A DNA stretch of 30,316 bases from Bacillota bacterium (GCA_023436305.1 JAEZJQ010000145.1:1-30316), one strand, 5' to 3'; positions 7,955-16,266 are shown, counted from the stretch's first letter. Program-made: numbers and translations. The notes: generated by a model from the sequence alone, not told the origin.

Positions 7955-8668
7955 ATGATTAAACTCTTTTGCCTGCCATATGCCGGCGGTTCAGCCATGA
8001 TTTATCACCGTTGGAAGAGGAGTCTTAATGGAACGATTCAATTATGTCCCATTGAGCTCACCGGGAGAGGTAAACGGTTTACTGAACCGTATTATGATAG
8101 CCTGCTTGCGGCAGTGGAGGATGTCTATGAATTGGTGAAACCTGAACTAAACCGTGGGCCGTACGCTTTTTTCGGGCATAGTATGGGGAGTTTGCTGGCC
8201 TATGAACTGGCCCGAAAGATTGAGACTCTGCCTCATCCCAAACCGCTCCATTTGTTCTTGTCCGGGGGGAATCCCCCCCATCTCAAAAATAACGAAAAAA
8301 TTTATCATACCATGCCCGAGGAAGAGTTTAAAGTGGAAATTCTCAAGATGGGGGGAACGCCCCGGGAAGTTTTTGAACACAAGGAATTGTTGGAGATATT
8401 CATTCCATTGTTACGGGCGGATTATAAAATTATTGAAACCTACGAATTTCAACCTGATCACCCGGTTTTTGATTACGGGATTACAGGGTTTTACGGCAAG
8501 GCGGATGAGGAAGCCACCGGCGATAAAATGCGTGAGTGGCAACAATATACGAAAACCCAATTCTGGCTCCATGAATATGAAGGTGGTCATTTCTTCATTC
8601 ATGATTATATGGATGAAATCATCCAAATCATCAATAATACTATGCAATATCACCGGATTTCAACTTGA
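7955..8668 (+). CDS. Type II thioesterase (copy 1)
   Basis: A stand-alone alpha/beta-hydrolase thioesterase that clears mis-primed or stalled carrier domains. The family start MIKLFCLPYAGGSA is intact, Ser76 lies in GHSMGS, the acidic residue is probably in GKADEE, and the catalytic His is H212 in EGGHFFIHD. At 237 residues it has the usual length. The leader tgggaaggaaag (7937-7948) provides the SD and is identical to that of the second copy at 23775. By my hand alignment the two proteins are about 75% identical. It is followed by the TolC gene. Confidence 0.92.
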   Translation: MIKLFCLPYAGGSAMIYHRWKRSLNGTIQLCPIELTGRGKRFTEPYYDSLLAAVEDVYELVKPELNRGPYAFFGHSMGSLLAYELARKIETLPHPKPLHLFLSGGNPPHLKNNEKIYHTMPEEEFKVEILKMGGTPREVFEHKELLEIFIPLLRADYKIIETYEFQPDHPVFDYGITGFYGKADEEATGDKMREWQQYTKTQFWLHEYEGGHFFIHDYMDEIIQIINNTMQYHRIST

Positions 8669-8800
8669 AACGGTAGCGATGAAAAAAATTAATATCTTTA
8701 TAAATATTAAAAACGGGTATAATTGAGTTAGCAAAATGGCATGACAACGTCTTTCGTTATCTAAATGAATAACTAAACCTGGTTAATTGGAGGGATTTTT

Positions 8801-10153
8801 TTGAAGCGCGCGATTACTTTAGTGTTGGGATTGATATTCAGTTTATTCATAAGCCCATATGTAATTTTAGCAGAGGAATCCACTCATCTTATTTTGGAAA
8901 CCAAACAGGCGGAAGAATTAGCTTTGACCGCCGACTTATCACTGCAGGCAGCCAGGCTGGACCTGGAGGTTGCCCGGAAGGATTGGGAAACGTCGAAACG
9001 GATTTTAAGTGTGGGTGGATCCTATAATATTCAAAGCAATAATTGGGCGAATCCGTCGGGAACCTTAATGCTGAATTCCGGGGGGACATTTGACTCAAGT
9101 TACAGCGGCGATTATTCAAAATGGACGCTTACATATACTCCCTTTGATTCGAATAATAATACCAATATATATAACCTTACTTGTTATCCGTTCAATCTGA
9201 ATTATGAAAAAATCATCAAAACAGTGGAGCTGAATCTGGCAAATAAGTATCTTGCCTATGAGAACGCCCGTATTAAATTGATAACGGATGTTCGTAACGC
9301 TTATGCGGAGGCGGTTCAAAAGGAAGAACTCCATCAATTGGCGATTCAGAATTTAGCGCTGGTTAAGGACCAATTAAAGAAGAGCAATGCGCTGTATGAG
9401 GCCGGTAAAATTCCCCGGCTGGATGTGATGGATTCCGAGCAGCAGGTCAAAGCGGCTGAAACCAAACTGGTCAGCGCCGGTTTAAACCGCCAGGCCGGTT
9501 TGTTAAAATTAAGCACCTTGTTGAACAATGATAATTTAACCGGAACAGGGTTAAAGAGTGATTCCCTGATGTGGGCGGTTACCGATAAAATTGATATTCG
9601 AGCCACCATCGCCCAATGCTTGAAAAACAGTCCCGAGTTGAAACCGGCCATTCTCAATGTGGAACTGGCCAGACTTCAGGATCTGATGGATTCATGGTAT
9701 CTTTTGAAAAATATTACCGTCGGAGTTGGTTTTTATAAAGACCCGTCGGGCATTGACACCTCATATTACAAACTTGGATATACCGGTCCGTTGAATGATC
9801 AATATTTTCGGGAGAAAAATGCCTCCCGTAAAAGACTGGAAATGGCTGAATTCAACTTGAAGGTTTTGAACCGTAATAAAGAGACTCAGTTGCTGGATGC
9901 CTATCGCAATTGGAAGATCATGGAACTGAATCTGGTTCCGATGCAGGAATCCTTGAATATCGCCAAAGAGCGTTTGCGGATAGCGATGCTGAAATATGAG
10001 AATGGCAGGGCTTCGGAATCTGATATCAACCAGGCGAATCTGATACTCACCCAAGCTCAGGAAGATTATTGGAATACCTGGTTCAATCTGCAACAAGCGC
10101 GAGAGACGTTTTATCGGGCTGCCTCGGGGAACCCCGTATTCAGACAAGAGTGA
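8801..10153 (+). CDS. TolC-family outer-membrane channel protein
   Basis: Forms a trimeric channel across an outer membrane and periplasm. The N-terminus MKRAITLVLGLIFSLFISP then VILAEES is a classic cleavable signal peptide. The rest shows two related halves of long heptad-like helices, for example NAYAEAVQKEELHQLAIQNL in the first, SEQQVKAAETKLVSAG next, and ESDINQANLILTQAQEDY in the second. These are separated by short Ser/Asn/Thr-rich strands (about 65-125 and 290-335) suited to barrel strands. Length (450) fits the family. The start is TTG 8801 behind ggaggg (8789-8794); no ATG gives a complete signal peptide. Its presence implies an outer membrane, and with the HlyD (21082) and ABC (19239) proteins it completes a tripartite exporter. 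Confidence 0.88.
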   Translation: MKRAITLVLGLIFSLFISPYVILAEESTHLILETKQAEELALTADLSLQAARLDLEVARKDWETSKRILSVGGSYNIQSNNWANPSGTLMLNSGGTFDSSYSGDYSKWTLTYTPFDSNNNTNIYNLTCYPFNLNYEKIIKTVELNLANKYLAYENARIKLITDVRNAYAEAVQKEELHQLAIQNLALVKDQLKKSNALYEAGKIPRLDVMDSEQQVKAAETKLVSAGLNRQAGLLKLSTLLNNDNLTGTGLKSDSLMWAVTDKIDIRATIAQCLKNSPELKPAILNVELARLQDLMDSWYLLKNITVGVGFYKDPSGIDTSYYKLGYTGPLNDQYFREKNASRKRLEMAEFNLKVLNRNKETQLLDAYRNWKIMELNLVPMQESLNIAKERLRIAMLKYENGRASESDINQANLILTQAQEDYWNTWFNLQQARETFYRAASGNPVFRQE

Positions 10154-10175
10154 TATTAAAGTTATTAAAATAATG

Positions 10176-10204
10176 TTGAAGCGAACAAATGTTCGTGGTA
10201 TAAT
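10176..10204 (+). promoter_or_regulatory. Sigma-A promoter with embedded LexA (SOS) box
   Basis: -35 TTGAAG (10176-10181), 17-nt spacer, -10 TATAAT (10199-10204). The spacer contains CGAACAAATGTTCG (10182-10195), a perfect palindrome matching the Bacillus-type LexA/DinR box CGAAC-N4-GTTCG. LexA bound there would block the promoter, and DNA damage would release it. It drives the small gene at 10239. Confidence 0.85.
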
Positions 10205-10228
10205 CTTCTTACAAATCGTGGTAAGAAG
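10205..10228 (+). promoter_or_regulatory. 8-bp perfect dyad at transcription start and RBS
   Basis: CTTCTTAC (10205-10212) and GTAAGAAG (10221-10228) are exact reverse complements with an 8-nt loop. They begin directly after the -10 box, and the right arm overlaps the aaggag SD (10226-10231). Because transcription should start near 10211, most of the left arm would not be in the RNA, so a DNA operator is more plausible than an RNA hairpin. Confidence 0.45.
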
Positions 10229-10238
10229 GAGACCTAAA

Positions 10239-10403
10239 ATGATTAACGTTACCAAAGCAAGCCAGATGGATTCTCAGGAATTGCTCGAGTATTACTATAT
10301 GGTCAAAGCGAAATACGAACGGTGCATTGGCAGAAAATGGAATCCATATAAAACGGCTGCCTATGAAGCCAGGATAGAGCTTATTCGAAGGGGTTTAAAG
10401 TAA
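10239..10403 (+). CDS. SOS-regulated small protein of unknown function (54 aa)
   Basis: A 54-residue soluble, basic, helix-rich protein beginning MINVTKASQMD. The ATG at 10239 has an ideal SD (aaggag, 10226-10231, 7 nt). A longer in-frame reading from 10173 is rejected because it would translate the promoter and LexA box. No signal peptide, membrane helix or motif is visible; the middle (YYYMVKAKYERCIGRKW) is rich in Tyr and Lys. I do not recognise the family. SOS-controlled small proteins in Bacillota include division inhibitors (YneA), but YneA has a membrane segment and LysM domain, which this lacks. Not obviously part of the pathway. Confidence 0.65.
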   Translation: MINVTKASQMDSQELLEYYYMVKAKYERCIGRKWNPYKTAAYEARIELIRRGLK

Positions 10404-10484
10404 ATTGTCAAAAAAATTGGAAAACGATATTGGATTCAATCAAATTATTCCATCTTGATAAAGTAGCAAAGCAGGGATTAACCA

Positions 10485-11282
10485 ATGACAGAATTAACCG
10501 AATATCTGCAACGGATTTGCGAGGTCTGTTTTTATCCGATTACTTTTGAGAGTAAAGGGCCGGTGATGTTGAACCGCTGGCTCGTAACCAGTGAATTAGC
10601 GAAAGGCAGGGGAACTGAGGAAACTGATCCTCATCTATCCACCGAAGCCGAGATATTGCTCGATCATGAACTGGCCTTTTTACCTCAAGAAAAACTGGAG
10701 CAAAATTGGCGTTATTTTATCTCCAATCACCAGAATACTTTTTATCAAGCGGTCTATCCCGAACCGCTGTTTACCAACGATGAGCCGAAATACATTTATT
10801 TGTTATGCGTCGTTTACTCGAAAACCGAACAGCAGGTTTTGATTTCAGTAGTTCATCCTGTACCCCTCAGAGCTTGGATTAACGGCCGGCTGGTCATTTC
10901 CGGCAGTGGTGAGTATAATATCTCTCCGTATCTTTTCTCCTTCAAACTCAAGCAAGGCCATGCCTGTTCAACCTATCCCAGAGTGTTGACCTATATTCGC
11001 AACCATCAGTTTCAAGAGGTGATCATTCTAAATATCAGTGGCCGGGGTGGCTTAAACCGTGATTATGTCAATAATCTCAATTTCATTGAAATTATTGGGG
11101 AAGTGGTAAAAAACTACCATATTGATCGGGATCGTATCTATATCGTGGGTTCCTGTACCGGAGCGCTGAAAGCTTTCAGCCTGGCATTGCGAAAGCCGGA
11201 TCTATTCGCGGGGGTCGTCAGCTTTAACGGGATACCACGCTTGGATTTAAAAAACCCGGATTATGCTAGCGATCATCTATAA
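10485..11282 (+). CDS. Alpha/beta-hydrolase-like protein, probably truncated by frameshift
   Basis: 265 residues with no signal peptide. Residues about 25-150 look like a beta-rich accessory domain of the kind found before some esterase or prolyl-oligopeptidase-like domains (NRWLVTSEL, PVPLRAWINGRLV). Residues about 195-250 match the nucleophile-elbow region of esterase-type hydrolases: DRDRIYIVG, then GSCTG, then LRKPDLFAGVVSFNG. The elbow reads G-S-C-T-G, so a Cys sits where Ser is expected. The frame stops at 11282 right after this core, before any catalytic Asp or His, and a matching continuation is visible in another frame (11263-11406). SD agggat at 10473-10478. Likely a decaying gene; an active product is doubtful. 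Confidence 0.6.
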   Translation: MTELTEYLQRICEVCFYPITFESKGPVMLNRWLVTSELAKGRGTEETDPHLSTEAEILLDHELAFLPQEKLEQNWRYFISNHQNTFYQAVYPEPLFTNDEPKYIYLLCVVYSKTEQQVLISVVHPVPLRAWINGRLVISGSGEYNISPYLFSFKLKQGHACSTYPRVLTYIRNHQFQEVIILNISGRGGLNRDYVNNLNFIEIIGEVVKNYHIDRDRIYIVGSCTGALKAFSLALRKPDLFAGVVSFNGIPRLDLKNPDYASDHL

Positions 11283-11406
11283 CACTGAGAACTTGAGAGA
11301 GGAAATGATGCGTTTTTTAAACTCTTTCGATACGAACCCGCTGTTTTATAGTGATGCGGTAATATACCATGATGGACGGTATCATTCTTTCCGGAATGAT
11401 TGGTAA
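11263..11406 (+). pseudogene. C-terminal remnant of the hydrolase in a shifted frame
   Basis: Read in the frame of 11305, this stretch is open and gives IIYNTENLREEMMRFLNSF followed by a Tyr/His-rich end, stopping at TAA 11404-11406. It looks like the helix after the fifth strand plus the His-containing end of an alpha/beta hydrolase, which the upstream gene lacks. The frames switch around 11260-11280. A sequencing error or a real indel would look the same. A translated 34-residue peptide from ATG 11305 is the less likely alternative. Confidence 0.45.
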
Positions 11407-11451
11407 TTTAACTTGAGTTTTGATTTTCTATCGGTTTCAATCTTCCTGGAC

Positions 11452-11498
11452 ACACAAAGGGACTGCCCGGATTCACTTCTTAGGCAGTCCCTTTGTGT
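11452..11498. terminator. 16-bp perfect hairpin, probable terminator
   Basis: ACACAAAGGGACTGCC (11452-11467) and its exact complement GGCAGTCCCTTTGTGT (11483-11498) flank a 15-nt loop. No clear U-run follows on either strand, so it is not a textbook intrinsic terminator. Its position between a decayed gene and a fresh promoter fits transcription insulation; a short mobile palindrome is the alternative. Confidence 0.5.
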
Positions 11499-11520
11499 AT
11501 TGCAATTATATTTAAATATC

Positions 11521-11549
11521 TTTACAAACATAAAAAAAATGGGTACAAT
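11521..11549 (+). promoter_or_regulatory. Sigma-A promoter of the NRPS/maturation/export operon
   Basis: -35 TTTACA (11521-11526), exactly 17 nt, -10 TACAAT (11544-11549); each box is one mismatch from consensus. It lies about 148 bp from the NRPS start, leaving a leader of about 140 nt that contains the dyad at 11601-11626. Confidence 0.65.
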
Positions 11550-11600
11550 AAATTTTATAATCATAGAAATTATTGGAATGATCTCACTTACTATATTTAC

Positions 11601-11626
11601 CACAAATACAATAATATATATTTGTG
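11601..11626 (+). promoter_or_regulatory. 8-bp inverted repeat in the NRPS leader
   Basis: CACAAATA (11601-11608) and TATTTGTG (11619-11626) are perfect complements with a 10-nt AT spacer. It lies about 50 nt after the expected transcription start, so it may be an operator (roadblock) or a weak RNA hairpin. The AT-rich setting makes chance possible. Confidence 0.35.
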
Positions 11627-11696
11627 ACCGAATGAACCTTATAATTGAACAAAACTTAATTGGGCGTGTCGGGCGTCTATCCCGGGAGGTTTTTTC

Positions 11697-14600
11697 TTGG
11701 ATGATTTTGTAAGGGAGTATCACCACTTAACACATCCTCAAAAAAGAATTTGGTATATCGAGCAGATATATCCGGATACTTCCCTACATAATATCGGTGG
11801 CCCGATTCATATCAAAGGTTCAGTTGATTTTGATGCGCTGGAAACAGCGATTCATATTTTTATCAAACGTCATGAAGGTTTACGGTTGCAATTCATGGAG
11901 GAGAACGGTGAAGTCAAGCAGTATGTCAATGCTGGTCAACCCTTTAGATTGGAGCTGGTTGATTTCAGCGGTAGCCAGGAACCACGGCGGGAATTTAACA
12001 AATGGGTGGAACAGGAGTCTCAACGGGTATTTAAATTATATGGCAGTCCTTTGTTTCAGTTTACCATGTTTAAAATCGCGGCGGACGATCAGGGGTATTT
12101 CGTTAGATTTCACCATTTGATTGCGGATGGCTGGACCATTAACATCATGACCGAACAGATTTGTGAATCATACCTTAAACTAAAACAAGGTGAAGCGGTC
12201 ACCGTCATAACCGCGCCTTCTTATCTTGAATATTTTGAAGAGGAACAAAAGTATTTACTATCCGAACGCTTCGAAAAAGACCGGCGGTTTTGGAACGAAA
12301 AATTTAGTTTCTTGCCCGAATGTTTACCCGCCAATAAGAACAGCGCCATCAGCGGCCAGCGGAAAACGTATCAATTGCCAGTGGAACGCTCCATCCAAAT
12401 TAAATCTTTTTGTAACCGGCATAAAATCTCGCTCAACACCTTTTTTACGGCGGCGCTCCTGATATATCGTTTTAAAGTCACTCAACAAACTGATATTGTC
12501 CTTGGAATTCCGGTATTAAACCGTTCTGGAAAGAGAGCAAAAGAGATCGTTGGAATGTTCACGAGTACGATGCCCTTCCGCTTCACCATCACCGGCAGTG
12601 AAGACATTGATCATTTCCTTCAGCAAGTCCACAGTGAATTACTAAATTGTTTTTACCATCAAAAATTCCCTTATAATCTTCTGGTTCACGATTTGGAGTT
12701 AAAGAAGAAAGGTTATGATTCTTTATTTGACATTTGTATAAACTATTACAATACCCGATTGAATAACGAACTTAACGGTTTATGTATCGAAAACGTGGAG
12801 TTCTATAATGGAAATCAACTCTATTCATTACAACTGGTGATTAAAGATTGGTCGGAACGGGGGAATTTGACTCTCGATTTCGACTACCGTCTCAGTGATT
12901 TTAATGAGCCTCAAATTGAAAGGCTGTATCACTCCTTAAATAATATTAGTGATCAGCTATTGGGGGTTTCCGGCATTCAAATAGGCCAAATGGATATTCT
13001 CTCCGACCAAGAAAGACAACATTTACTTTTTGATTTTAACGCCACAGCCTCCACCTATCCTCAGGATAAGACTATCCATCAATTGTTTGAAGTCCAGGTT
13101 CAAAAGACACCGGATAAAACGGCCATTTGTTTTGGTACCCGGGTCATGACTTATTTGGAGTTGAATGAAAAGGCCAACCGATTGGCGCGTTTGTTAAGAA
13201 ACAAAGGTGTAGGACGTGAATCCATTGTGGGACTGATGACAACCCATTCCTTTGAGACGATCATAGGGATCATGGGAATTATAAAAGCCGGAGGTGCTTA
13301 TCTCCCAATTGACCCGGATAATCCGTTCACCCGTACCCGGTATTTGTTGGATGACGCTAAAGCCCGTTTATTGCTCACCAATTGCCTCCCGAACCGAGCT
13401 GGAGAGTTGAACTTTGAAGGAGAAATATTGGATCTCCGGGAGGCAAAGATCGATTCGGGGGATTGTAGTAACCTTCTCCTCTGTAGTCAACCGGATAATC
13501 TGGTCTATGTGATCTATACTTCCGGATCTACCGGCCGGCCCAAAGGGGTAATGATCGAACACCGTGGTTTGGTGAATTATATCAGTTGGGCGAATAAGGT
13601 TTATGTTCATGATGAAAACGAAGTATTCGCCTTGTACTCGTCATTGGCTTTTGATTTAACGGTTACCTCGATCTTTACTCCACTGATTGGAGGCCATCAA
13701 ATTTATATTTGTGATGATGATGGCACGGATTTCGTGGTGGATAAGATCTTGCGGGAAGGGAAAGCGACAATTATTAAACTGACTCCCGCCCATCTCTCGC
13801 TGCTTCTGGATCACAGCCCTACCCGCTACCGGGATTCCGCGGTCCGATGCTTTATCGTGGGCGGCGAGGATTTTAAAACCAGCCTGGCCGCCGGTATTCA
13901 ACAAAGCTTCGGGACTCAACTCGCAATCTATAATGAATATGGACCAACGGAGACGGTGGTCGGATGCATGATTCATCGTTATAATCCGGTGAAGGACAAG
14001 GGAAGTTCCGTGCCTATCGGAGTACCGGCGGATAATGTATGGATCTATGTTCTTGATACGTTTCTGAAACCGGTACCCGTAGGAGTTGATGGGGAGATGT
14101 ATATCTCGGGAGACGGGGTAGCCCGAGGATATCTGAACCAGCGGGAATTAACCGGGGAACGCTTTATGGACAACCCCTTCAATCCGGGGAAAAAAATGTA
14201 CCGAACCGGCGATCTGGCAAGACTTTTGGATGACTGCACCATCGAATACCGTGGCCGTGTTGATTATCAAGTGAAGATTCATGGGTATCGGATTGAATTG
14301 GGAGAGATTGAAGCGGCCTTGGTAAGTCATCCGTCCCTTAAAGAAGCGGTGGTTATCGACCGGACTGACACGGATCACGGTAAGTATTTATGTGCTTATT
14401 ACGTGGCTCAAGCGGATTTGACAGCGGTTGAATTACGGGGTTATCTGGCACAGTTAATACCTGAATACATGATCCCGCTCGCGTTTACAAGACTGCCAAA
14501 ATTGCCGCTTTCCATCAACGGAAAAGTCAACCGAAGTTTGTTGCCGGAACTAAAGTTAAATAGCATTGAACCGTTTGGGGAGGATCCCGGTTACCGGAAC

Positions 14601-16199
14601 GAAACGGAAACTGTCTTGGCCGGGATTATTACTGAAGTGTTGAATACCCGGGTGCGGGTCACCGATAACTTTTTCCAGCTGGGCGGCGACTCGATCAAAG
14701 CCATTCAGATTGCGGCCAAGCTGAAAGAACGGGCTTTCAAGATTAAAGTGAAGGATATCCTAATTCATCCGGTAATTGCCGAGATGGCCGCACAGATCGA
14801 AATGGATGATATGGTAGTCGATCAAGAACCGGCCGATGGTTGGATTGATTCCACCCCGATTGTTCAATGGTTTTTTAGCCGGGGATTTAAAAATATTAAT
14901 CACTGGAATCAATCCGTTTTGTTGAATTTAGTCCCTCAAGTTGATATAAACAAATTGAATTTAATATTGGATGCGTTAATTAAACATCATGATTCACTAC
15001 GGATAAACTATAATGTAGCCATCGGTAAATTGTTTTATAATTCTGTATATTTAACCGAAACAAATTCCGTCGCAGTTTTTGATTTGTCAGAATACTCCTC
15101 TATTGAGCAAGAAAAAAGAATCAATTCCATCGGAACCGAATTAAAATCTAGTTTGGATCTTGAAACGGGAATCTTATTCAAGGCGGCTCTTTTTGATTGC
15201 GGACCTTGTGGTAAAAAATTATTGTTGACGGCTCATCATTTAATTATTGACGGTATATCATGGCGAATCCTTCTGGACGATTTGGCCGGCTTGATGGAGC
15301 GGGCCGCCCAAAACCAGCCGTTCCAACTGCCTCGAAAAACATTTTCGTATCAGAAATGGGCGGCTGAATTGGTTGGTTACAGCCAAAGCATCGGGACAGG
15401 GCATTATTGGGAAACCATAGTCAAGGAAGAATTTCAATTCCCGACGGATTATGACCGGGGGGAGGATTATTTGGAGTATTGCCGGACAATTACCAGAACT
15501 CTCCCGGCCGTGGAAACCGAAGTTTTTTTAACTACTGCAAACCTGGCCTATCATACCGAGCCGAATGAGCTACTGATCATCGCCCTGGTGTTGACAATCA
15601 CCGATTGGGTTGGAGAAATTAAAGTATTACTTGAGTTGGAAGGTCATGGGCGGGAGGATGTAGTTGGCGGAATTGATGTTTCTAGAACTATTGGCTGGTT
15701 TACCACGATTTATCCAGTACGATTGCAAGTCGATAGACAGGATTTACCCTCTCAAATCAAATCCCTAAAGGAGCAGTTGCGCGGTATTCCTAACAAGGGT
15801 TTTGACTTTGGGGCTCTAAAATACATAAAGGGCGCTTTTTCCGGCCCAGAGCAGAAATTGGTCCGTTTTAATTATCTGGGTGATTTTGAAAACTCGTTCC
15901 GCCGGGGTTTATTGGAATTTGCTCATGAAATATCAGGATTGGAATCCTCCGGTAGCAATACCTTGACTTCGTTACTTGAGATCAATGTCATGAACGTAAA
16001 TCACAGATTACAGTTCAGTATTACATATAGTCAAAATAAGTTTTTGGATGAAACGGTTCAAAAGTTTTGTAATACCTATTTCGATTGGATACGGGTTATA
16101 TTACGGCACTGTCAAACGAAAAAACAAAATGAATTTACACCAGCGGATTTCGATACGGTCGATCTGTCTCAGTCCGATCTGGATGGTTTATTTATTTGA
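11697..16199 (+). CDS. NRPS loading module C-A-PCP-E, predicted D-Asn
   Basis: A 1500-residue one-module synthetase. The condensation domain (about 8-440) has HHLIADG with catalytic His140. With no upstream module on the protein it is probably a lipo-initiating starter C domain. The adenylation domain (about 455-955) has A3 YTSGSTGRPKG (near 607-617) and A10 NGKVNR (941 onward). The ten specificity residues aligned to GrsA read D-L-T-K-I-G-E-V-G-K, the asparagine code. The carrier domain has Ser999 in LGGDSI. The epimerase (about 1065-1490) has His1180/His1181 and Asp1185 in HHLIIDG, and an EGHGRE motif. Expected output is N-acyl-D-Asn on the carrier. Start TTG 11697 follows gggagg (11684-11689); the nearby ATG at 11701 is out of frame. 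The genes after it are a secreted hydrolase and a ClbP-like peptidase, fitting prodrug logic. Confidence 0.93.
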   Translation: MDDFVREYHHLTHPQKRIWYIEQIYPDTSLHNIGGPIHIKGSVDFDALETAIHIFIKRHEGLRLQFMEENGEVKQYVNAGQPFRLELVDFSGSQEPRREFNKWVEQESQRVFKLYGSPLFQFTMFKIAADDQGYFVRFHHLIADGWTINIMTEQICESYLKLKQGEAVTVITAPSYLEYFEEEQKYLLSERFEKDRRFWNEKFSFLPECLPANKNSAISGQRKTYQLPVERSIQIKSFCNRHKISLNTFFTAALLIYRFKVTQQTDIVLGIPVLNRSGKRAKEIVGMFTSTMPFRFTITGSEDIDHFLQQVHSELLNCFYHQKFPYNLLVHDLELKKKGYDSLFDICINYYNTRLNNELNGLCIENVEFYNGNQLYSLQLVIKDWSERGNLTLDFDYRLSDFNEPQIERLYHSLNNISDQLLGVSGIQIGQMDILSDQERQHLLFDFNATASTYPQDKTIHQLFEVQVQKTPDKTAICFGTRVMTYLELNEKANRLARLLRNKGVGRESIVGLMTTHSFETIIGIMGIIKAGGAYLPIDPDNPFTRTRYLLDDAKARLLLTNCLPNRAGELNFEGEILDLREAKIDSGDCSNLLLCSQPDNLVYVIYTSGSTGRPKGVMIEHRGLVNYISWANKVYVHDENEVFALYSSLAFDLTVTSIFTPLIGGHQIYICDDDGTDFVVDKILREGKATIIKLTPAHLSLLLDHSPTRYRDSAVRCFIVGGEDFKTSLAAGIQQSFGTQLAIYNEYGPTETVVGCMIHRYNPVKDKGSSVPIGVPADNVWIYVLDTFLKPVPVGVDGEMYISGDGVARGYLNQRELTGERFMDNPFNPGKKMYRTGDLARLLDDCTIEYRGRVDYQVKIHGYRIELGEIEAALVSHPSLKEAVVIDRTDTDHGKYLCAYYVAQADLTAVELRGYLAQLIPEYMIPLAFTRLPKLPLSINGKVNRSLLPELKLNSIEPFGEDPGYRNETETVLAGIITEVLNTRVRVTDNFFQLGGDSIKAIQIAAKLKERAFKIKVKDILIHPVIAEMAAQIEMDDMVVDQEPADGWIDSTPIVQWFFSRGFKNINHWNQSVLLNLVPQVDINKLNLILDALIKHHDSLRINYNVAIGKLFYNSVYLTETNSVAVFDLSEYSSIEQEKRINSIGTELKSSLDLETGILFKAALFDCGPCGKKLLLTAHHLIIDGISWRILLDDLAGLMERAAQNQPFQLPRKTFSYQKWAAELVGYSQSIGTGHYWETIVKEEFQFPTDYDRGEDYLEYCRTITRTLPAVETEVFLTTANLAYHTEPNELLIIALVLTITDWVGEIKVLLELEGHGREDVVGGIDVSRTIGWFTTIYPVRLQVDRQDLPSQIKSLKEQLRGIPNKGFDFGALKYIKGAFSGPEQKLVRFNYLGDFENSFRRGLLEFAHEISGLESSGSNTLTSLLEINVMNVNHRLQFSITYSQNKFLDETVQKFCNTYFDWIRVILRHCQTKKQNEFTPADFDTVDLSQSDLDGLFI

Positions 16200-16266
16200 T
16201 TTTTTTAGCAAAATTGAAATGGTATATCAATGCAAACGCGTGCCCACGCATTAAGGAGGGCGAAAG

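Larger units (their letters stand above)
11283..11696. other. Intergenic region upstream of the Asn NRPS
   Basis: About 410 bp with no intact gene. In order it holds the hydrolase remnant (to 11406), a 16-bp hairpin (11452-11498), a strong promoter (11521-11549), an inverted repeat (11601-11626), and gggagg (11684-11689) ahead of the TTG start. Open frames crossing the hairpin are by-products of its symmetry. Confidence 0.6.

Noticed and set aside
8716..8721. TATAAT as a promoter of the TolC gene
   Set aside because: A good -10 but no acceptable -35 at 16-18 nt; the thioesterase transcript can continue through since no terminator intervenes.
8154..8726. 190-residue + strand frame inside the first thioesterase
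   Set aside because: A shifted reading of the thioesterase; the same shadow occurs at 24082-24462 in the second copy, which shows it comes from the duplicated sequence.
9761..10255. 164-residue open frame on the minus strand
   Set aside because: It is antisense to the TolC gene's 3' end and runs through the LexA-box promoter; no SD and no protein-like pattern.
10405..10433. TTGTCA / TATTGG as a promoter for the hydrolase-like gene
   Set aside because: The -10 matches consensus at only three positions; the gene can be read from the SOS promoter.
11413..11712. Open frames on both strands across the 16-bp hairpin
   Set aside because: Their sequences mirror each other because of the palindrome, they lack SDs, and they cover the NRPS promoter.
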